64,000 nucleotides of DNA from Bretschneidera sinensis. Lineage: Eukaryota > Streptophyta > Magnoliopsida > Brassicales > Akaniaceae. Positions 44,889 through 57,188 of this stretch are shown one piece after another. Under the pieces are notes generated by a model. It saw only the letters and a list, made by a program, of their open reading frames with translations. It did not search any database and had not been told where the DNA came from. Location: assembly GCA_023935145.1 (NCBI GenBank), contig CM043698.1, forward strand, positions 39,395,501 through 39,459,500, written 5' to 3'. Positions within the stretch are counted from its first letter, which is position 1. The number at the start of each line of letters is the position of its first letter. Both the position numbers and the translations under genes were made by a program.

Positions 44889-46139
44889 TGATGAGTCTTA
44901 AATATTGCATATTTTAGACCCTTAACTTATATTTGTTATGCTCTTAGTTAGTAGTATTTCACTTTATTTTACGTCTTTCTTGTGTTTTGTGTATTTTTAC
45001 AGGTTTGTGATAAAGCATTTCAGGAGATGTGAAGCTTCCGAAGACATTGCGATCGATCGCACGAGATATGCGATCGAGCGCACATGCGCTCGAGTGCACT
45101 TGCCTACGAACGAGCGCATGGTCAACATCCCACATCGGAATATTTGAAGTTCAGTGCATCTGCGATTGATCGTAGCAGACATGCGATCGAGCGCACATGA
45201 GATCGTGCGCACAAGACATGCAATCGATCGTACCTGCGATCGATCGCACCACACTGCGATCGAGTGCACACGGGCAGTATCCCACATCGAATCTGCAACC
45301 CATATTGCTCTGGGTCTTCCCTTATATAAACACCATCTGGCTTCATTATTCAGTGTACAATTCCTAAGCCACTTTGGTGTTTACCGGTGGACGTCCGCTA
45401 GCAATTTGGTGGATCCCGAAGGCATTGCTACCACGAGGGGAAGCGCCGCCCGTCAGCGAGTGGAATTTCTCCCATGTAAAGTTGTTTATTTATTTCTTTA
45501 TATTCAGTTGTTTTAGTTTAAATGTTTAGCACTTTTTTATAGTTATGAGTGGCTAGACTCTTCAGCTAAGGTTGAAGATGAAGCCCCGCCGTTGTTTGGC
45601 GTAGTAGTTCAGATTTGCTTGTACAAATTTGATTATTTTTAGTATAAAATGTTCTGTCAATTATTTGAGTTAATCTTATAATTGATTGAGTTTAAATTGT
45701 TTATTGCATATTCTTTGTGTTTCATCTGATGGATACATCGAATTGTTTTCGATTAAATTGGATTTCCTTTGTGATTTGTTAAGAGCGGATACATCGGATA
45801 CTTTTGGTTTAATTGGGATATTCTTTGTTTTTTGTCTTATAGTTGGATTCATGGAATTTTTTTGATAGGCTATCTTTAGAACATTGAGTTATATGCCTAA
45901 CTTTGGCGGGGTGGATTCAGAAACCTTAGTGTGTTTTTATTAGTTTTTAAAATCAATTTAGTTTAGCTTTTATTTATTTTGCAACATATAATTACAAATT
46001 TGGAATTAGGTTAAAATAGACTTAGTTTAAATAAAAATATATTTTCACAACACAATTCCCTGTGGATTCGACCTCGCACTTGCACAACACTATATTGCAA
46101 ACGACTCGTGCGCTTGTGAGTAAATTAAAACTCACAACA
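44889..46139 (+). repeat. 3' LTR of copy F
   Basis: Two exact USE motifs (45127-45137 and 45279-45289) and TATATAAA (45323-45330), spacing 33 bp. Preceded by the polypurine tract AAGTTTGGGGGTAT. Confidence 0.93.
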
Positions 46140-46442
46140 CCTTCACAAAGAATGGTTCAAGAATTTCAAGGAGATCAATGATGAGAGAGTCTTCTTAAGA
46201 AATGACAATTCTTGTCAAGTGAGAGGGATTGGAGACATCCAATTCAGGATGTTTGATGGAGTCACAAAGCTACTGCGAAATGTGAGGTATCTTCTAGATT
46301 TGAAGACAAATTTGATCTCATTGGGGCAGCTAGATTCCATGGGGTATACATGCCAAGTAGAAGGAAGAAAGATCAATATGGCTAAGGGATCTTTGGTAGT
46401 GATCAAGGCAGAAAGAAACAATGGACTCTATGAGATGATCAG
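46140..46442 (+). pseudogene. Copia G protease segment between copies F and H
   Basis: About 300 bp of copia frame: KEWFKNFKEIN, then RGIGDIQFRMFDGVTKLLRNVRYLLDLKTNLISLGQLDSMGYTCQVEGRK to GLYEMI. It connects to the sequence before 40643 and after 51997. Confidence 0.9.
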
Positions 46443-47704
46443 TGATGAGTCTTAAATATTGCATATTTTAGACCCTTAACTTATATTTGTTATGCTCTTA
46501 GTTAGTAGTATTTCACTTTATTTTACGTCTTTCTTGTGTTTTGTGTATTTTTATAGGTTTGTTGAGAAAATGAAGCATTTTAGGAGATGTGAAGCTACTG
46601 GAGACATTGCGATCGATCGCACGAGATATGCGATCGAGCGAACCTGCGCTCGAGCTCACCTGCCTACGAACGAGCACATGGTCAACATCCCACATCGAAA
46701 TATTTGAAGTTCAGTGCATCTATGATCGATCGTAGCAAATATGCGATCGAGCGCACATGAGATCGTGCGCACAAGATATGCGATCGATCGTACCTGCGAT
46801 TGATCGCACCACACTGCGATCGAGCGCACACGGGCAGTATCCCACATCGAATCTGCAACCCATATTGCTCCGGGTCTTCCCCTATATAAACACCATCTGG
46901 CTTCATCATTCAGTGTACAATTCCTGAGCCACTTTGGTGTTTACCGGTGGACGTCCGCCAACATTTTGGTGGATCCCGAAGGCATTGCTACCACGAGGGG
47001 AAGCACCGCCCGTCAGCGAGTGGAATTTATCCCATGTAAAGTTTTTTATTTATTTCTTTATATTCAGTTGTTTTAGTTTAAATGTTTAGCACTTTTTATT
47101 ATAGTTTTATAGTTATGAGTGGCTAGACTCTTCAGCTAAGGTTGAAGATGAAGCCCCGCTGTTGTTTGGCGTAGTAGTTCAGATTTGCTTGTACAAATTT
47201 GACAATTTTTAATATAAATGTTCTGTCAATTATTTGAGTTAATCTTATAATTGATTGAGTTTAAATTGTCTGTTGGATTTTCTTTGTGTTTCATCTGATG
47301 GATACATTGAATGCTTTTCGATTAAATTGGATTCCCTTTGTGATTTGTTAAGAGCGGATACATTGGGTGCTTTTGGTTTAGTTGGGATATTCTTTGTTTT
47401 TTGTCTTATAGTTGGATTCATGGAATGTTTTGATAGGCTATATTTTTAGAACATGTATGCTTAACTTCGGTGGGGTTGATTCGGAAACCTTAGTGCTTTT
47501 TATTATTAGTTTTAAAATCAACTTAGTTTAGTTTCAATTTATTTTGCAATATCATTCTGAAATTTGGAACTAGGTTAAGATAGAGTTAGTTTAGATTAAA
47601 AATATATTTTCACAACACAATTCCCTGTGGATTCGACCTCGCACTTGCACAACACTATATTGCAAACGACTCGTGCGCTTGCGAGTAATTTAAAACTCAC
47701 AACA
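46443..47704 (+). repeat. 5' LTR of copy H
   Basis: Palindromic array about 46609-46838. USE motifs at 46687-46697 and 46839-46849, TATATAAA at 46883-46890, spacing 33 bp. The 54-bp triple repeat near 47273-47436 is of the copy I type. Confidence 0.93.
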
Positions 47705-47710
47705 AGTTTT

Positions 47711-47728
47711 TGGCGCCGTTGCCAGGGA
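47711..47728 (+). other. Primer-binding site, tRNA-Asp type (copy H)
   Basis: TGGCGCCGTTGCCAGGGA, one G-to-A from the tRNA-Asp complement. Confidence 0.88.
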
Positions 47729-47842
47729 ATTGTTTTGTTTGTGAAAATTTTTGGTCTGAATTGATTTTATTTTTCTACTAGTTAGTTATAAAAAAATAAA
47801 AAAAAAAGAGTTAGAAAAATTTTTAAAAAAAATTAAAAAAAA

Positions 47843-49468
47843 ATGTGGATGAATCCAGTGCCGGTTTCACAGTCTTTAGAGGATGCCCTCAAGGATTTTA
47901 TTAAAATGACCGGCCCATCCCTCAGTGCTGCCGACACATTCAATGTTGATAGTTGTTCCATCTGTGCTAGTCCTCTGCATTTAGCACAGAATTGTCCATC
48001 AATGTCGGCTTTTGCTGAGTATCCCATGGAACAAATGCATGCTTTCAATGAGTGTTGTTGGCAATCAAATGGATCTTACTCTGAAACATACAATCCAGGG
48101 TGGTGGGACCACTCTAATGTTTCATGGACGCAGAACCAACTGAGGAATTAGGGAGGAGACCCTTATCATGCTTATAATCAATACCCTCCCGAATTTTCTC
48201 CACCAATACCAAGTTATGCCTAACCAGCACCATCACCCACTTACCAAGCTCCCATTCAAGCGCCAGTGTCGGTTTCATAGTCATTAGAGGACGCTCTCAA
48301 TGATTTCATGAAAACGACTAGCCAATCTATGAGTGAAGTGATGAGTGCAACCATAGAAAACACCCAAGCGATTGCCGAGCTAGAGAGTCAAATTGATCAA
48401 ATCGCAAGTTACGTGGGTGAAGGAGAGGAAAGAAAGTTCCCCAGTCAACCTGATCCTAACCCAAAGGAACAGTTTGCGGTGGGAAATTTATCAACTCCTA
48501 TACAAGGGCAAGAAAGTGGCAACAAAGAAAAGAGAGATGCTAAGCCATCTACAGTCACACCTATCATTAAGGATCTCCCTAGGTCGTTTTTACCTAAAGC
48601 ACCTTACCTTGAGAGATTACAAGCGCCCATGAAAGGAGAGGAGTTTGAGGATCCCCTAGAGGCATGCTTTGCTCACTTTGGAGAGGACTTGGGCTTAGAT
48701 AAGTTACTAGAGGAAGTGAATGCCATTTTGGAGTCTGATCCTCAGAAAAGCAGTGAGACGGAGGAGACTATTGATGAATCACGTATTGAGGACCCCTTGG
48801 AGGCATGCTTTGCTCAATTTGAAGAGGATTTGGGCTTAGATAAGTTGTTTGAGCAAGCAAATACTACTTTGGAGTCTGTTCCTCTAAAGATCAGTGAGAT
48901 GGAGGAAACCACAACACCTGAACCCCCCAAGAAGGAACTTAAGCCTTTACCGAACAATCTTAAGTATAAGTTCCTAGGTCCAGCACATTCTTTGCCTATA
49001 ATTATAGCTTTAGATTTGGGTGATGCTCCAGAGGAGAAATTATTAGACGTCTTAAGTGAGCATAAGGAAGCTATAGGCTGGACTATTGAGGATGTCAAGG
49101 GTATCAACCCCTCGTTGGTAATACACACGATATAGTTGGAGGAGAATGCCAAGCCATCGAGGGAGCCACAAAGAAGGCTCAATCCTGCTATGCAAGAGGT
49201 TGTGAGGGCAAAAGATATTAAGCTGTTAAAGGCAGGGATCATTTATCCCATCTCTGATAACAAGGGGGTGAGCCTGATTAAAGTCATGCCCAAACGTGCT
49301 GAATTGACGGTAGTAAATAAAGACGAAAAGTTGGTTCCAACTCGTGTGCAGTGTGGGTGGAGAGTGTGTATAGACTACCGTAAGCTGAACATTGCCACTA
49401 GGCCTGATCATTTTCCATTCCCATTTATTGATCAAATGGTGGAGAGCTTAGTTGGGCCTGTTTACTAA
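47843..49468 (+). pseudogene. Fused zinc-knuckle / RT-stub ORF of copy H
   Basis: Starts MWMNPVPVSQSLEDALKDF with an intact CCHC knuckle (CSICASPLHLAQNC). In-frame stops at 48149-48151 (TAG), near 48222 (TAA), near 48279 (TAG) and 49133-49135 (TAG); relatives have CAG at the first, third and fourth. The end reads VQCGWRVCIDYRKLN, closer to the usual gypsy RT motif than VQSRWRKCLDYRKLN in copies I, F and E. It ends MVESLVGPVY-stop. Confidence 0.83.
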
Positions 49469-50751
49469 TGTTGGGTCTGGCTGAAAATGTTAAACTTAGC
49501 GCTCATGGGAGGCACCCCACAGCTTATCTTTTTTTTGTTTATTTATTATTTCGCATTTTTATGATTAATGTTTGTTTCCAGTATTTTTTGTTTTCCAGTT
49601 TTTATTTTTCAGGGGCAAAGCGTACTTCAGTTCAAGTTTGGGGGTATGCTATGAGCCATACCAGTCCAGATAGTTCTCCATATCTCAGGTCAGCTCTTTC
49701 CATATTAGTCACACATTGGGGTCAATGTGTAATTTAAGTTTGGGGGTATGGGAGACACATCACACACTTTGTCCTAATTTGTTGTCTTTTCGTCATAGAG
49801 ATAAATGCATGCTCATGTTATCGTGAAATGTTAGTTGATCTAAACATTTTCTGTGATGTGATGTCATTGGTGAGCTTAACATTTTGAACACATGATCTGG
49901 TGATAAATTTTTAAAATTTAGTTACTTACTTTAGGCATTTTGAGAATTCACATGTTTGATCTAATCTAACACGAGCACATTAGCACAAATTATGTGAGGT
50001 ATGACATGTGATTTTAATGTGTATTTTTCCTTAGCTTAACTGAAACTGGATGACTTGTTGGATGAACTCTTGGGCATAGGAAAATATTAAAAAAAAAATT
50101 ATCAATAAACTTTTCGCTGAGTAACTGGACCTCTTGCCTCAGTAAGCAGTGAGTGTTCACGTCAAAACGTGGAATTTTGCTTGGTAATATTAAGGTCGGT
50201 TTAATTTCGTAGCCTTTTTGACTCGAGTTAGTTAGTCATTAGGGGTGTCTTTACACCTAATGCCCTAAAACCACCTAGTTTGGGAGTCATTGACTCAACA
50301 CTCGCTACATGGGTCAATTAGAAAGCTTAAGGGAACTAAACATAGTCGTGCCTTATTATTGTTAAAAAAATAAAATAAAATAAAATAAAATAAAAAACTA
50401 TGCATTTTCGTTCATTTTTTATGGGAAATTCGGTGAATCTTGAGACATGGAGACCTTACACATTAGAGTTACTTGGAAGCTTCATTTTTATATGCTAATT
50501 CACCTTACACTGATTCAAGCTTGTGATGCTTTATCCTGCCATTTGTAAGTAATTAGATTTTAACATTTCTATTCATTGCGAAGATGGGTTTACTTTTTTA
50601 AGCTTGCTTATGAATGAATATCATGGTGATGTGTGCTCCTTAAATTTTTGGATACCATGAGTGATGACTTTATCTTTATGTTCTTTGTTTTTCATTGAGT
50701 CTTTTATTTTGTTTTGCTAAGGGACTAGCAAAATATAAGTTTGGGAGTATT

Positions 50752-51997
50752 TGATGAGTCTTAAATATTGCATATTTTAGACCCTTAACTTATATTTGTT
50801 ACGCTCTTAGTTAGTAGTATTTCACTTTATTTTACGTCTTTCTTGTGTTTTGTGTATTTTTATAGGTTTGTGGAGAAAATGAAGCATTTCAGGAGATGTG
50901 AAGCTACTGGAGACATTACGATCGATCACACGAGATATGCGATCGAGCGCACCTGCCTACGAACGAGCGCATGGTCAACATCCCACATCGAAATATTTGA
51001 AGTTCAGTGCATTTGCGATCGATCGTAGCAGACATGCGATCGAGTGCATATGCGATCGTGCGCACAAGACATGCGATCGATCGTACCTGCGATCGATCGC
51101 ACCACACTGCGATCGAGCGCACACGGGCAGTATCCCACATCGAATTTGCAACCCATATTGCTCCGGGTCTTCCCCTATATAAACACCATCTGGCTTCATC
51201 ATTCAGTGTACAATTCCTGAGCCACTTTGGTGTTTATCGGTGGACGTCCGCCAACATTCTGGTGGATCCCGAAGGCATTGCTACCATGAGGGGAAGCACC
51301 GCCCGTCAGCGAGTGGAATTTCTCCCATGTAAAGTTTTTTATTTATTTCTTTATATTCAGTTGTTTTAGTTTAAACGTTTAGCACTTTTTATTATAGTTT
51401 TATAGTTATGAGTGGCTAAATTCTTCAGCTAAGGTTGAAGATGAAGCCCCGCCGTTGTTTGGCGTAGTAGTTCAGATTTGCTTGTACAAATCTGACAATT
51501 TTTAGTATAAATGTTCTATCAATTATTTGAGTTAATCTTATAATTGATTGAGTTTAAATTGTCTGTTGGATTTTCTTTGTGTTTCATCTGATGGATACAT
51601 TGAATGCTTTTCGATTAAATTGGATTCCCTTTGTGATTTGTTAAGAGCGGATACATTGGGTGCTTTTGGTTTAGTTAGGATATTCTTTGTTTTTTGTCTT
51701 ATAGTTGGATTCATGGAATGTTTTGATAGGCTATATTTTTAGAACATGTATGCTTAACTTCGGTGGGGTGGATTCGGAAACCTTAGTGCTTTTTATTATT
51801 AGTTTTAAAATCAACTTAGTTTAGTTTTAATTTATTTTGCAATATCATTCTGAAATTTGGAACTAGGTTAAGATAGAGTTAGTTTAGATTAAAAATATAT
51901 TTTCACAACACAATTCCCTGTGGATTCTACCTCGCACTTGCACAACGCTATATTGCAAACGACTCGTACGCTTGCGAGTAATTTAAAACTCACAACA
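50752..51997 (+). repeat. 3' LTR of copy H
   Basis: USE motifs at 50980-50990 and 51132-51142, TATATAAA at 51176-51183, spacing 33 bp. The array is a little shorter than in the 5' LTR. Confidence 0.93.
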
Positions 51998-52002
51998 ATC
52001 AG

Positions 52003-53352
52003 AGAGACAGAAATCAATTATCAAGCAGCAAGCTTGATGGTTGAGATGGATAGGGCAGCCCTTTGGCACACTCGCTTGGGACACATGAGTGAAAAGGGCC
52101 TGTAAGTTCTTAGTAAGGATGGTCTACTTGGTGGTGACAAAGTAGAGAAACTGGATTTCTGTGAGAGTTGCATTCTTGGGAAGCAACACCGTGTCAGCTT
52201 CAACACCGAAGTGCATAAGTCTAAGGGGATTCTTGACTACATTCATTCGGACCTTTGGGGACCAGCAAGAACACTAACATAGGGAGGTAACTTTTACTTT
52301 CTGTCTTTAATTGATGATTATTCAAGAAGAGTGTGGGTTTATTTACTTAGAAATAAATCAGATGCCTTGAATAAATTTGTTGTGTGGAAGAAATTGCTGG
52401 AAACTCAAACGGGTAGGGAAGTTAAGGCTTTACGAACAGATAATGGCTTAGAATTTTGTAATAAGGATTTTGATAAATTCTGTGAATTAAATGGTATTCT
52501 AAGGCATAAAACGGTTGTAAAAACACCTCAGCAAAATGGAGTTGCTAAGAGGATGAATAGAACCCTTATGGAAAAAGTTAGGTGCATGTTAATAGGATTC
52601 AGTTTACCAAAATATTTTTGGGGAGAAGCTGTGGCTACAGCTGCATACTTAGTAAATAGATCATCCTCTAGAGCTTTAGAGCTCAAGACTCCCATAGAGA
52701 TGTGGAGTGGAAAACCTCTTGAATTAAGCAATCTTAGGACTTTTGGGTGTGCTACATATGCACATCAAAAGGAGGATAAACTTAGCCCAAGATCTAGAAA
52801 ATGTTTATTTCTAGGATATGGTGATGGGATTAAGGGATATAGGTTGTGGTCCTTAGAAAAGAAAGGCATGAAACTCATTATAAGTAGGGATGTTATTTTT
52901 AATGGATTGTTATTTCCCTACTTGGAGAAAACTAACCCTGCAGGGGTTAGTGAGCAAACCAATCCGGAAGTTGTGGAGCATCACATCAAGGAGAACTCAG
53001 TTCAGGTAGAGCAAAGGAGGCAAGAGGGCTCGGACCAAGTAGAGCCCTTGGATAAAGGCCAAGCTCAAGAAATTCAAGAAGAGGCTAAACAAGAAGAGGT
53101 TGATGCAGCAAGACATAATGACCACCAGCTCACAAGAGATCGGGAAAGGAGGGTGGTTAGACCACCTTTGAGATATGGGTTTGCAGATGCTAATGTAGCA
53201 GCTCTTTGGATAGAAGGAGAGGTTGAACTAGAAAATTACATGGATACCATGGAGTGTAAGGATTTGTCAAAGTGGCAGCTGGCTATGGAGGAAGAAATGG
53301 ATTCTTTGATGAAGAATAACTCTTGGGAGTTGGTGCCCAAACCTGAAAAATA
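52003..53352 (+). pseudogene. Copia G integrase and RT entry
   Basis: HTRLGHMSEKGL, CESC, HSDLWGP (first D), TDNGLEF (second D), then VAKRMN at about 52541-52555: the third catalytic residue, Glu in VAERMN, is Lys (AAG, 52547-52549). Stops occur near 52103 and 52280. From 52331 a 340-codon open frame covers the rest of integrase to NNSWELVPKPEK, then TAG. Confidence 0.9.
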
Positions 53353-54792
53353 GAGAGTTATGGATTGTAGATGGCTCTACAAGATCAAAGAAGGGAATAC
53401 TCCAGGGGATGAAATCCAATACAAATCTAGGCTGGTGGCGAAGGGGTTCACACAAAAAGAAGGCATAGATTTCACCGAAATCTTCTCACCGATTGTGAAG
53501 TACAAGACGATACGGATAGTGTTAGCATTGATGGTCCAATTTGATTGGGAAATTGAGCAAATGGATGTGAAAACAGTGTTCTTACATGGAGAGCTCGATG
53601 AGACCATTTTCATGAGGCAACTTGAAGGTTATGAGGAATAAAGGTAGGGAGAATTGGTGTGTAAATTGAAGAAATCTCTCTATGGCCTGAAGCAATCACC
53701 TCGACAATGAAATAAGAGGTTTGATTCCTTTGTAATCAACTTGGGTTTCATGAGGAGCTACCATGATTCGTGCTTGTACTATAAGGGGCAGAAGGTTGAG
53801 GAAGTGGTGATCATCCTCATATATGTTGATGACATGTTACTGGTTAGGAGTAGCATAGAAAGGATAAAGAAATTGAAGGCTCAACTCAATGAGGAGTTTG
53901 AGATGAAGGATCTTGGCCATGCACAGAAGATCCTTGGGATGTGTATCATCCGGGAAAGGGAGAGCAATAGATTGAAGATCTCTCAAACTTTCTACATAGA
54001 GAAGATGATATCTAAGTTCTCTATGGAAGATAACAAACAGTGAAGGTTCCCCTTGCTGGTCATTTCAAGTTCTCCAGTGATCAATGTCCAAGATCAGAGG
54101 CGGAGAAGAAGGAAATGGAAAAAGTCCCATATTCTAGTGTTGTTGGTTCTGTTATGTTCACCATGGTAAGCACTAGACCTGATATTACTCATGCAATGAG
54201 TTTTCTCAGCAGGTTTATGAGTAATCCTAAAAAGGAGCATTGGCTTAGGATGAAGTGGTTGCTGAGGTACTTGAAGGGAAGCCCAGAAGTAGGGATGGTT
54301 TATGAGAAGAGGGGTAAGTCCATCTGCCTTGAGGGTTTTGCGGATTCGGACTATGGAGCAGACCGGGATAAAAGGATATCGATTACCTCCTACTTCTTCA
54401 ACTTAAACAGATGTTGTGTAAGTTGGAAGGCTCAGTTACAGCCAGTGGTAGCACTCTCAACAACATAGGCTGAGTACATAGCAGCTACGGAGGCCATTAA
54501 GGAAGCTATGTGGTGCAAAGGGTTGCTGGAAGAGTTGAAGGTATTGGAGGAGCAAGTTGTGGTGTTTTCAGATAGTCAAAGTGCATTGCACTTGTGTAAG
54601 AATCTAGTGTTCCATGAGAGGACAAAGCACATGGATGTTCGGTATCATTTCATTCAGGAAAGTGTTACGAAAGGATGCATCTATGTGGACAAGGTAGCCA
54701 TGGAAGAAAATCCAGCAGATTTAGGTACTAAATTTCTACCTCTAAGTAAGTTCAATCATTGCCTTGGACTACTTAGGATTGGAGTTAGTTAA
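53353..54792 (+). pseudogene. Copia G reverse transcriptase and RNase H
   Basis: Nearly complete in order: [63 protein letters not shown], and the catalytic box YVDD at 53822-53833. A frame change lies after EDNKQ (54040). RNase H keeps D in FADSDYG, a stop replaces the residue just before AEYIAA (CATAGGC, near 54466), then FSDSQSALHL and MDVRYHF. Ends LRIGVS-stop at 54792. Four or five stops in all. Confidence 0.9.
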
Positions 54793-54872
54793 TTGGTGAC
54801 TCAAGATAAGTTTGGATCTCGAAGCTCTCTGCACAATGGTTCGGGTTTAAACACTTAGACAAAGGTAGAGAT

Positions 54873-55846
54873 TGTTGGTATCTGTCTAAGATTTAAACAT
54901 GTCTAAACATGGTTCAAAGATGGTTGAAGTCTAAACCAAGGTTGGAGTATTAAAACACAGCATGTTGAAAGACTGCACACATGTGTGTGCATCACTTTGG
55001 AGCAAGGTAAGGGTAGACACACTAGTGTGTGCACTTCAGCACAGAAGCTGAAAAAGTGTGCGCACTGCTATGTGAAGGGGTAGCATCAGTGTGCACCGCA
55101 CCACCCCTTCACCAGCGCCAGCACTGCACCACTCCCCACCAGCACCGTACAGTCCAGAATGGGTTGCAAGTGTGATCTGCCCAGCACCGCACCGTCCCCT
55201 GTTGAGTGCCTAGGCGCTAGGCACACCAAAGCACACATGGACAGCTTGCTTACACCTCCTCTTAGGTGTGTGGATGAAACTTTAAAATGTATAGCACCAC
55301 TTAGGATTGATGGAGGGCCATGGTTAAGTGGTCATCAAGATCTAAGGGTGAGGATTGATTCTCAAGAATGGACAAGAAGTTGGTGCACTATATAAAGGGT
55401 CACCTAGCTTCATTCTCATCATGAATTACATTGTGACATTGTTTGAGATCAATTGTAAAGAGTGACATACAAGAGAGAATTGTGTAAGGGTGCAAAGACA
55501 CAAACACAAGAGAGACTCATTGTAGAGAGGCTGGTTGTAAAGAAGAGAGAGTAGTATAGATATAGATAATTGTAATAGTTCTTGTCATCTTCTTTCTTCT
55601 CTTCTTGGTTTCTTCAAGAACTTGAGTTTCTTGGAGAGGGTTGCTGTATTGTAAAGAACTATTGATTTAGTGCTGAGAGTTCAGAGGAACTCACGGGGAC
55701 ATAGGCTATTGCCGAACCTCGATAACAAATCACTTGTCTTCTTTTCTTTCTTGCTTTTGATTGTTGTATTTCTTTCTACAAGTCATTCTAGACTTGGGTG
55801 TTTAGATGATCACCACCTGGGCATCTTGTCAAGGTGATTTCCAACA
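54873..55846 (+). repeat. Copia G 3' LTR
   Basis: 974 bp, TGTTGGTATCTG...TTTCCAACA, preceded by the purine-rich ACAAAGGTAGAGA tract. TATATAAA at 55389-55396. Confidence 0.94.
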
Positions 55847-57188
55847 CATGATACCTTTTAATTTATTCAAGTAAAATTCATTTTAAACTACAAGAAGGCT
55901 CAAAATTCATTTTTTTTCTTGTCTCTCTTTCTGCTCGAAAATGAAGAAGAAAATGAGAATCTTCTAGGTCTTTAACTCTTTTACAGTCCCCACTTATAAT
56001 GACCCATCCCAAATGGGCCCTACTAGGAATGACTCCATTACCCTTGTGCTCTGTGCACCTCACTTTATGATTCAATCATACAAATTTACAATTTACAACA
56101 ACCAACTTGTTAAATACAAGGTCAAACTACACCTACAACTTGCAAACCCAAACAATCTTACAATACAAAATTTATCAAGATTTTGAAACTTTATGAAAGA
56201 CACAAATAAAAGGGCACTCTCCCACTACAACTAGATTAGGCATTTTTTTACAACAACTACGAATTTAATTCCCAATAAAACCGAAAGGATGAGGTTGTCA
56301 TGCTCAAAAGCCTTAAAAAGGACTACCTTTTAACTTTGACCGTGAAATTTTTAGTGTTTTCTTGAAATTTTATTAAAATAAAAAAGTGAGTTAAAAAGGT
56401 CAGTGAGAAACACATTGCTAAAATTAATCGTATTAAAGGGAAATTATTGTTTTACTTATAACTATAGCAAATAAATCATCACATAAACAATAAAAAAGAT
56501 GTTGAGTTTCCTCTAACCATTTTTCTCAATTTCCTACATAAAGGAAAATATTAATTTAAGCAAGGATTCATCAAGGTACTTAGAAGCCTTTCAAGTATCC
56601 AAGCTTATAACACTACACTTAAATATAAAGTCAATTAGAATAAGGGAGCTTCCAAAGCAATACTATTCTATCATCACAATCATCATTCATGTCTTTCACC
56701 GCGCCTAACACATCACATTCATCTCAAGGGAAATTCACAATCATTACCCCTCACTAGGTCCAATCAAAATCACATGCCTTTCAAGGCCAAACACAACAAA
56801 TGCCTCACTTAGGCCCATCCCGTCAATTCATCAACCATCCATAAAATGAACACAATTCTATGCAATGCTAAGCAATGTATGTTTATTTTCTTTACACATT
56901 CATCTCATTCATTTCGTTTCACTTTCAATTAATTTTTTATCACAAATATAAATGTTACATATCCATTTACTAGGTAATTTCAATCATTTACATTCCACAA
57001 TTTAACACAAGCATTCTAAATAATATGTCATGCAACGCAAATGTAGAAAAAAAAATTACCATTAATTTCAATTTTAATTTCCTTTCCCTTTCTTGGGTTA
57101 ATTATAACACAATGGGGACGTCTCCCCATATACCAACACATTTCTCATGTTTCCATATCCTTGAATCCCCTTCACCTAGGTCACAACC
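55847..57188. other. Old repeat DNA, right part (host of copia G and element D)
   Basis: G-poor text with no genes. 57095-57188 (TTAATTATAACACAATGGGGACGTCTCCCCATA) resembles 38425-38500, so the same repeat family occurs twice within the stretch that surrounds copia G. Interrupted at 57189 by element D. Confidence 0.5.

Larger units (their letters stand above)
40643..46139 (+). mobile_element. Non-autonomous gypsy element, copy F (subfamily 2)
   Basis: 5497 bp with LTRs 40643-41891 (1249 bp) and 44889-46139 (1251 bp). It starts TGATGAGTCTTAAATATTGC and ends ACAACA. The target duplication is CCCTC (40638-40642) versus CCTTC (46140-46144), one transition apart. The interior has a primer site at 41898-41915, a near-intact fused frame and the same 3' tail as copy I. 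Confidence 0.94.
46443..51997 (+). mobile_element. Non-autonomous gypsy element, copy H (mosaic)
   Basis: 5555 bp with LTRs 46443-47704 (1262 bp) and 50752-51997 (1246 bp) and a perfect duplication ATCAG (46438-46442 and 51998-52002). Outer LTR parts match subfamily 2 (copies F and E); LTR R/U5 and the start of the ORF match subfamily 1 (copy I); the ORF middle matches subfamily 2, and the first part of the 3' tail matches subfamily 1 again. Confidence 0.94.
39144..55846 (+). mobile_element. Ty1/copia element G, interrupted by copies F and H
   Basis: LTRs at 39144 and 54873-55846, with a perfect 5-bp duplication CATGA (39139-39143 and 55847-55851). Removing copies F and H, with one copy of each duplicated target, leaves a single copia body with gag, protease, integrase, RT and RNase H. 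The 5' LTR has lost its R/U5 half and the primer-binding site. RT retains a YVDD box. It cannot replicate, because the primer site is gone and several stops are present. Confidence 0.94.

Noticed and set aside
46609..46838. CRISPR-like array of short repeats
   Set aside because: Repeat units are palindromic, irregularly spaced and without unique spacers of constant length, and the context is a plant retrotransposon LTR.
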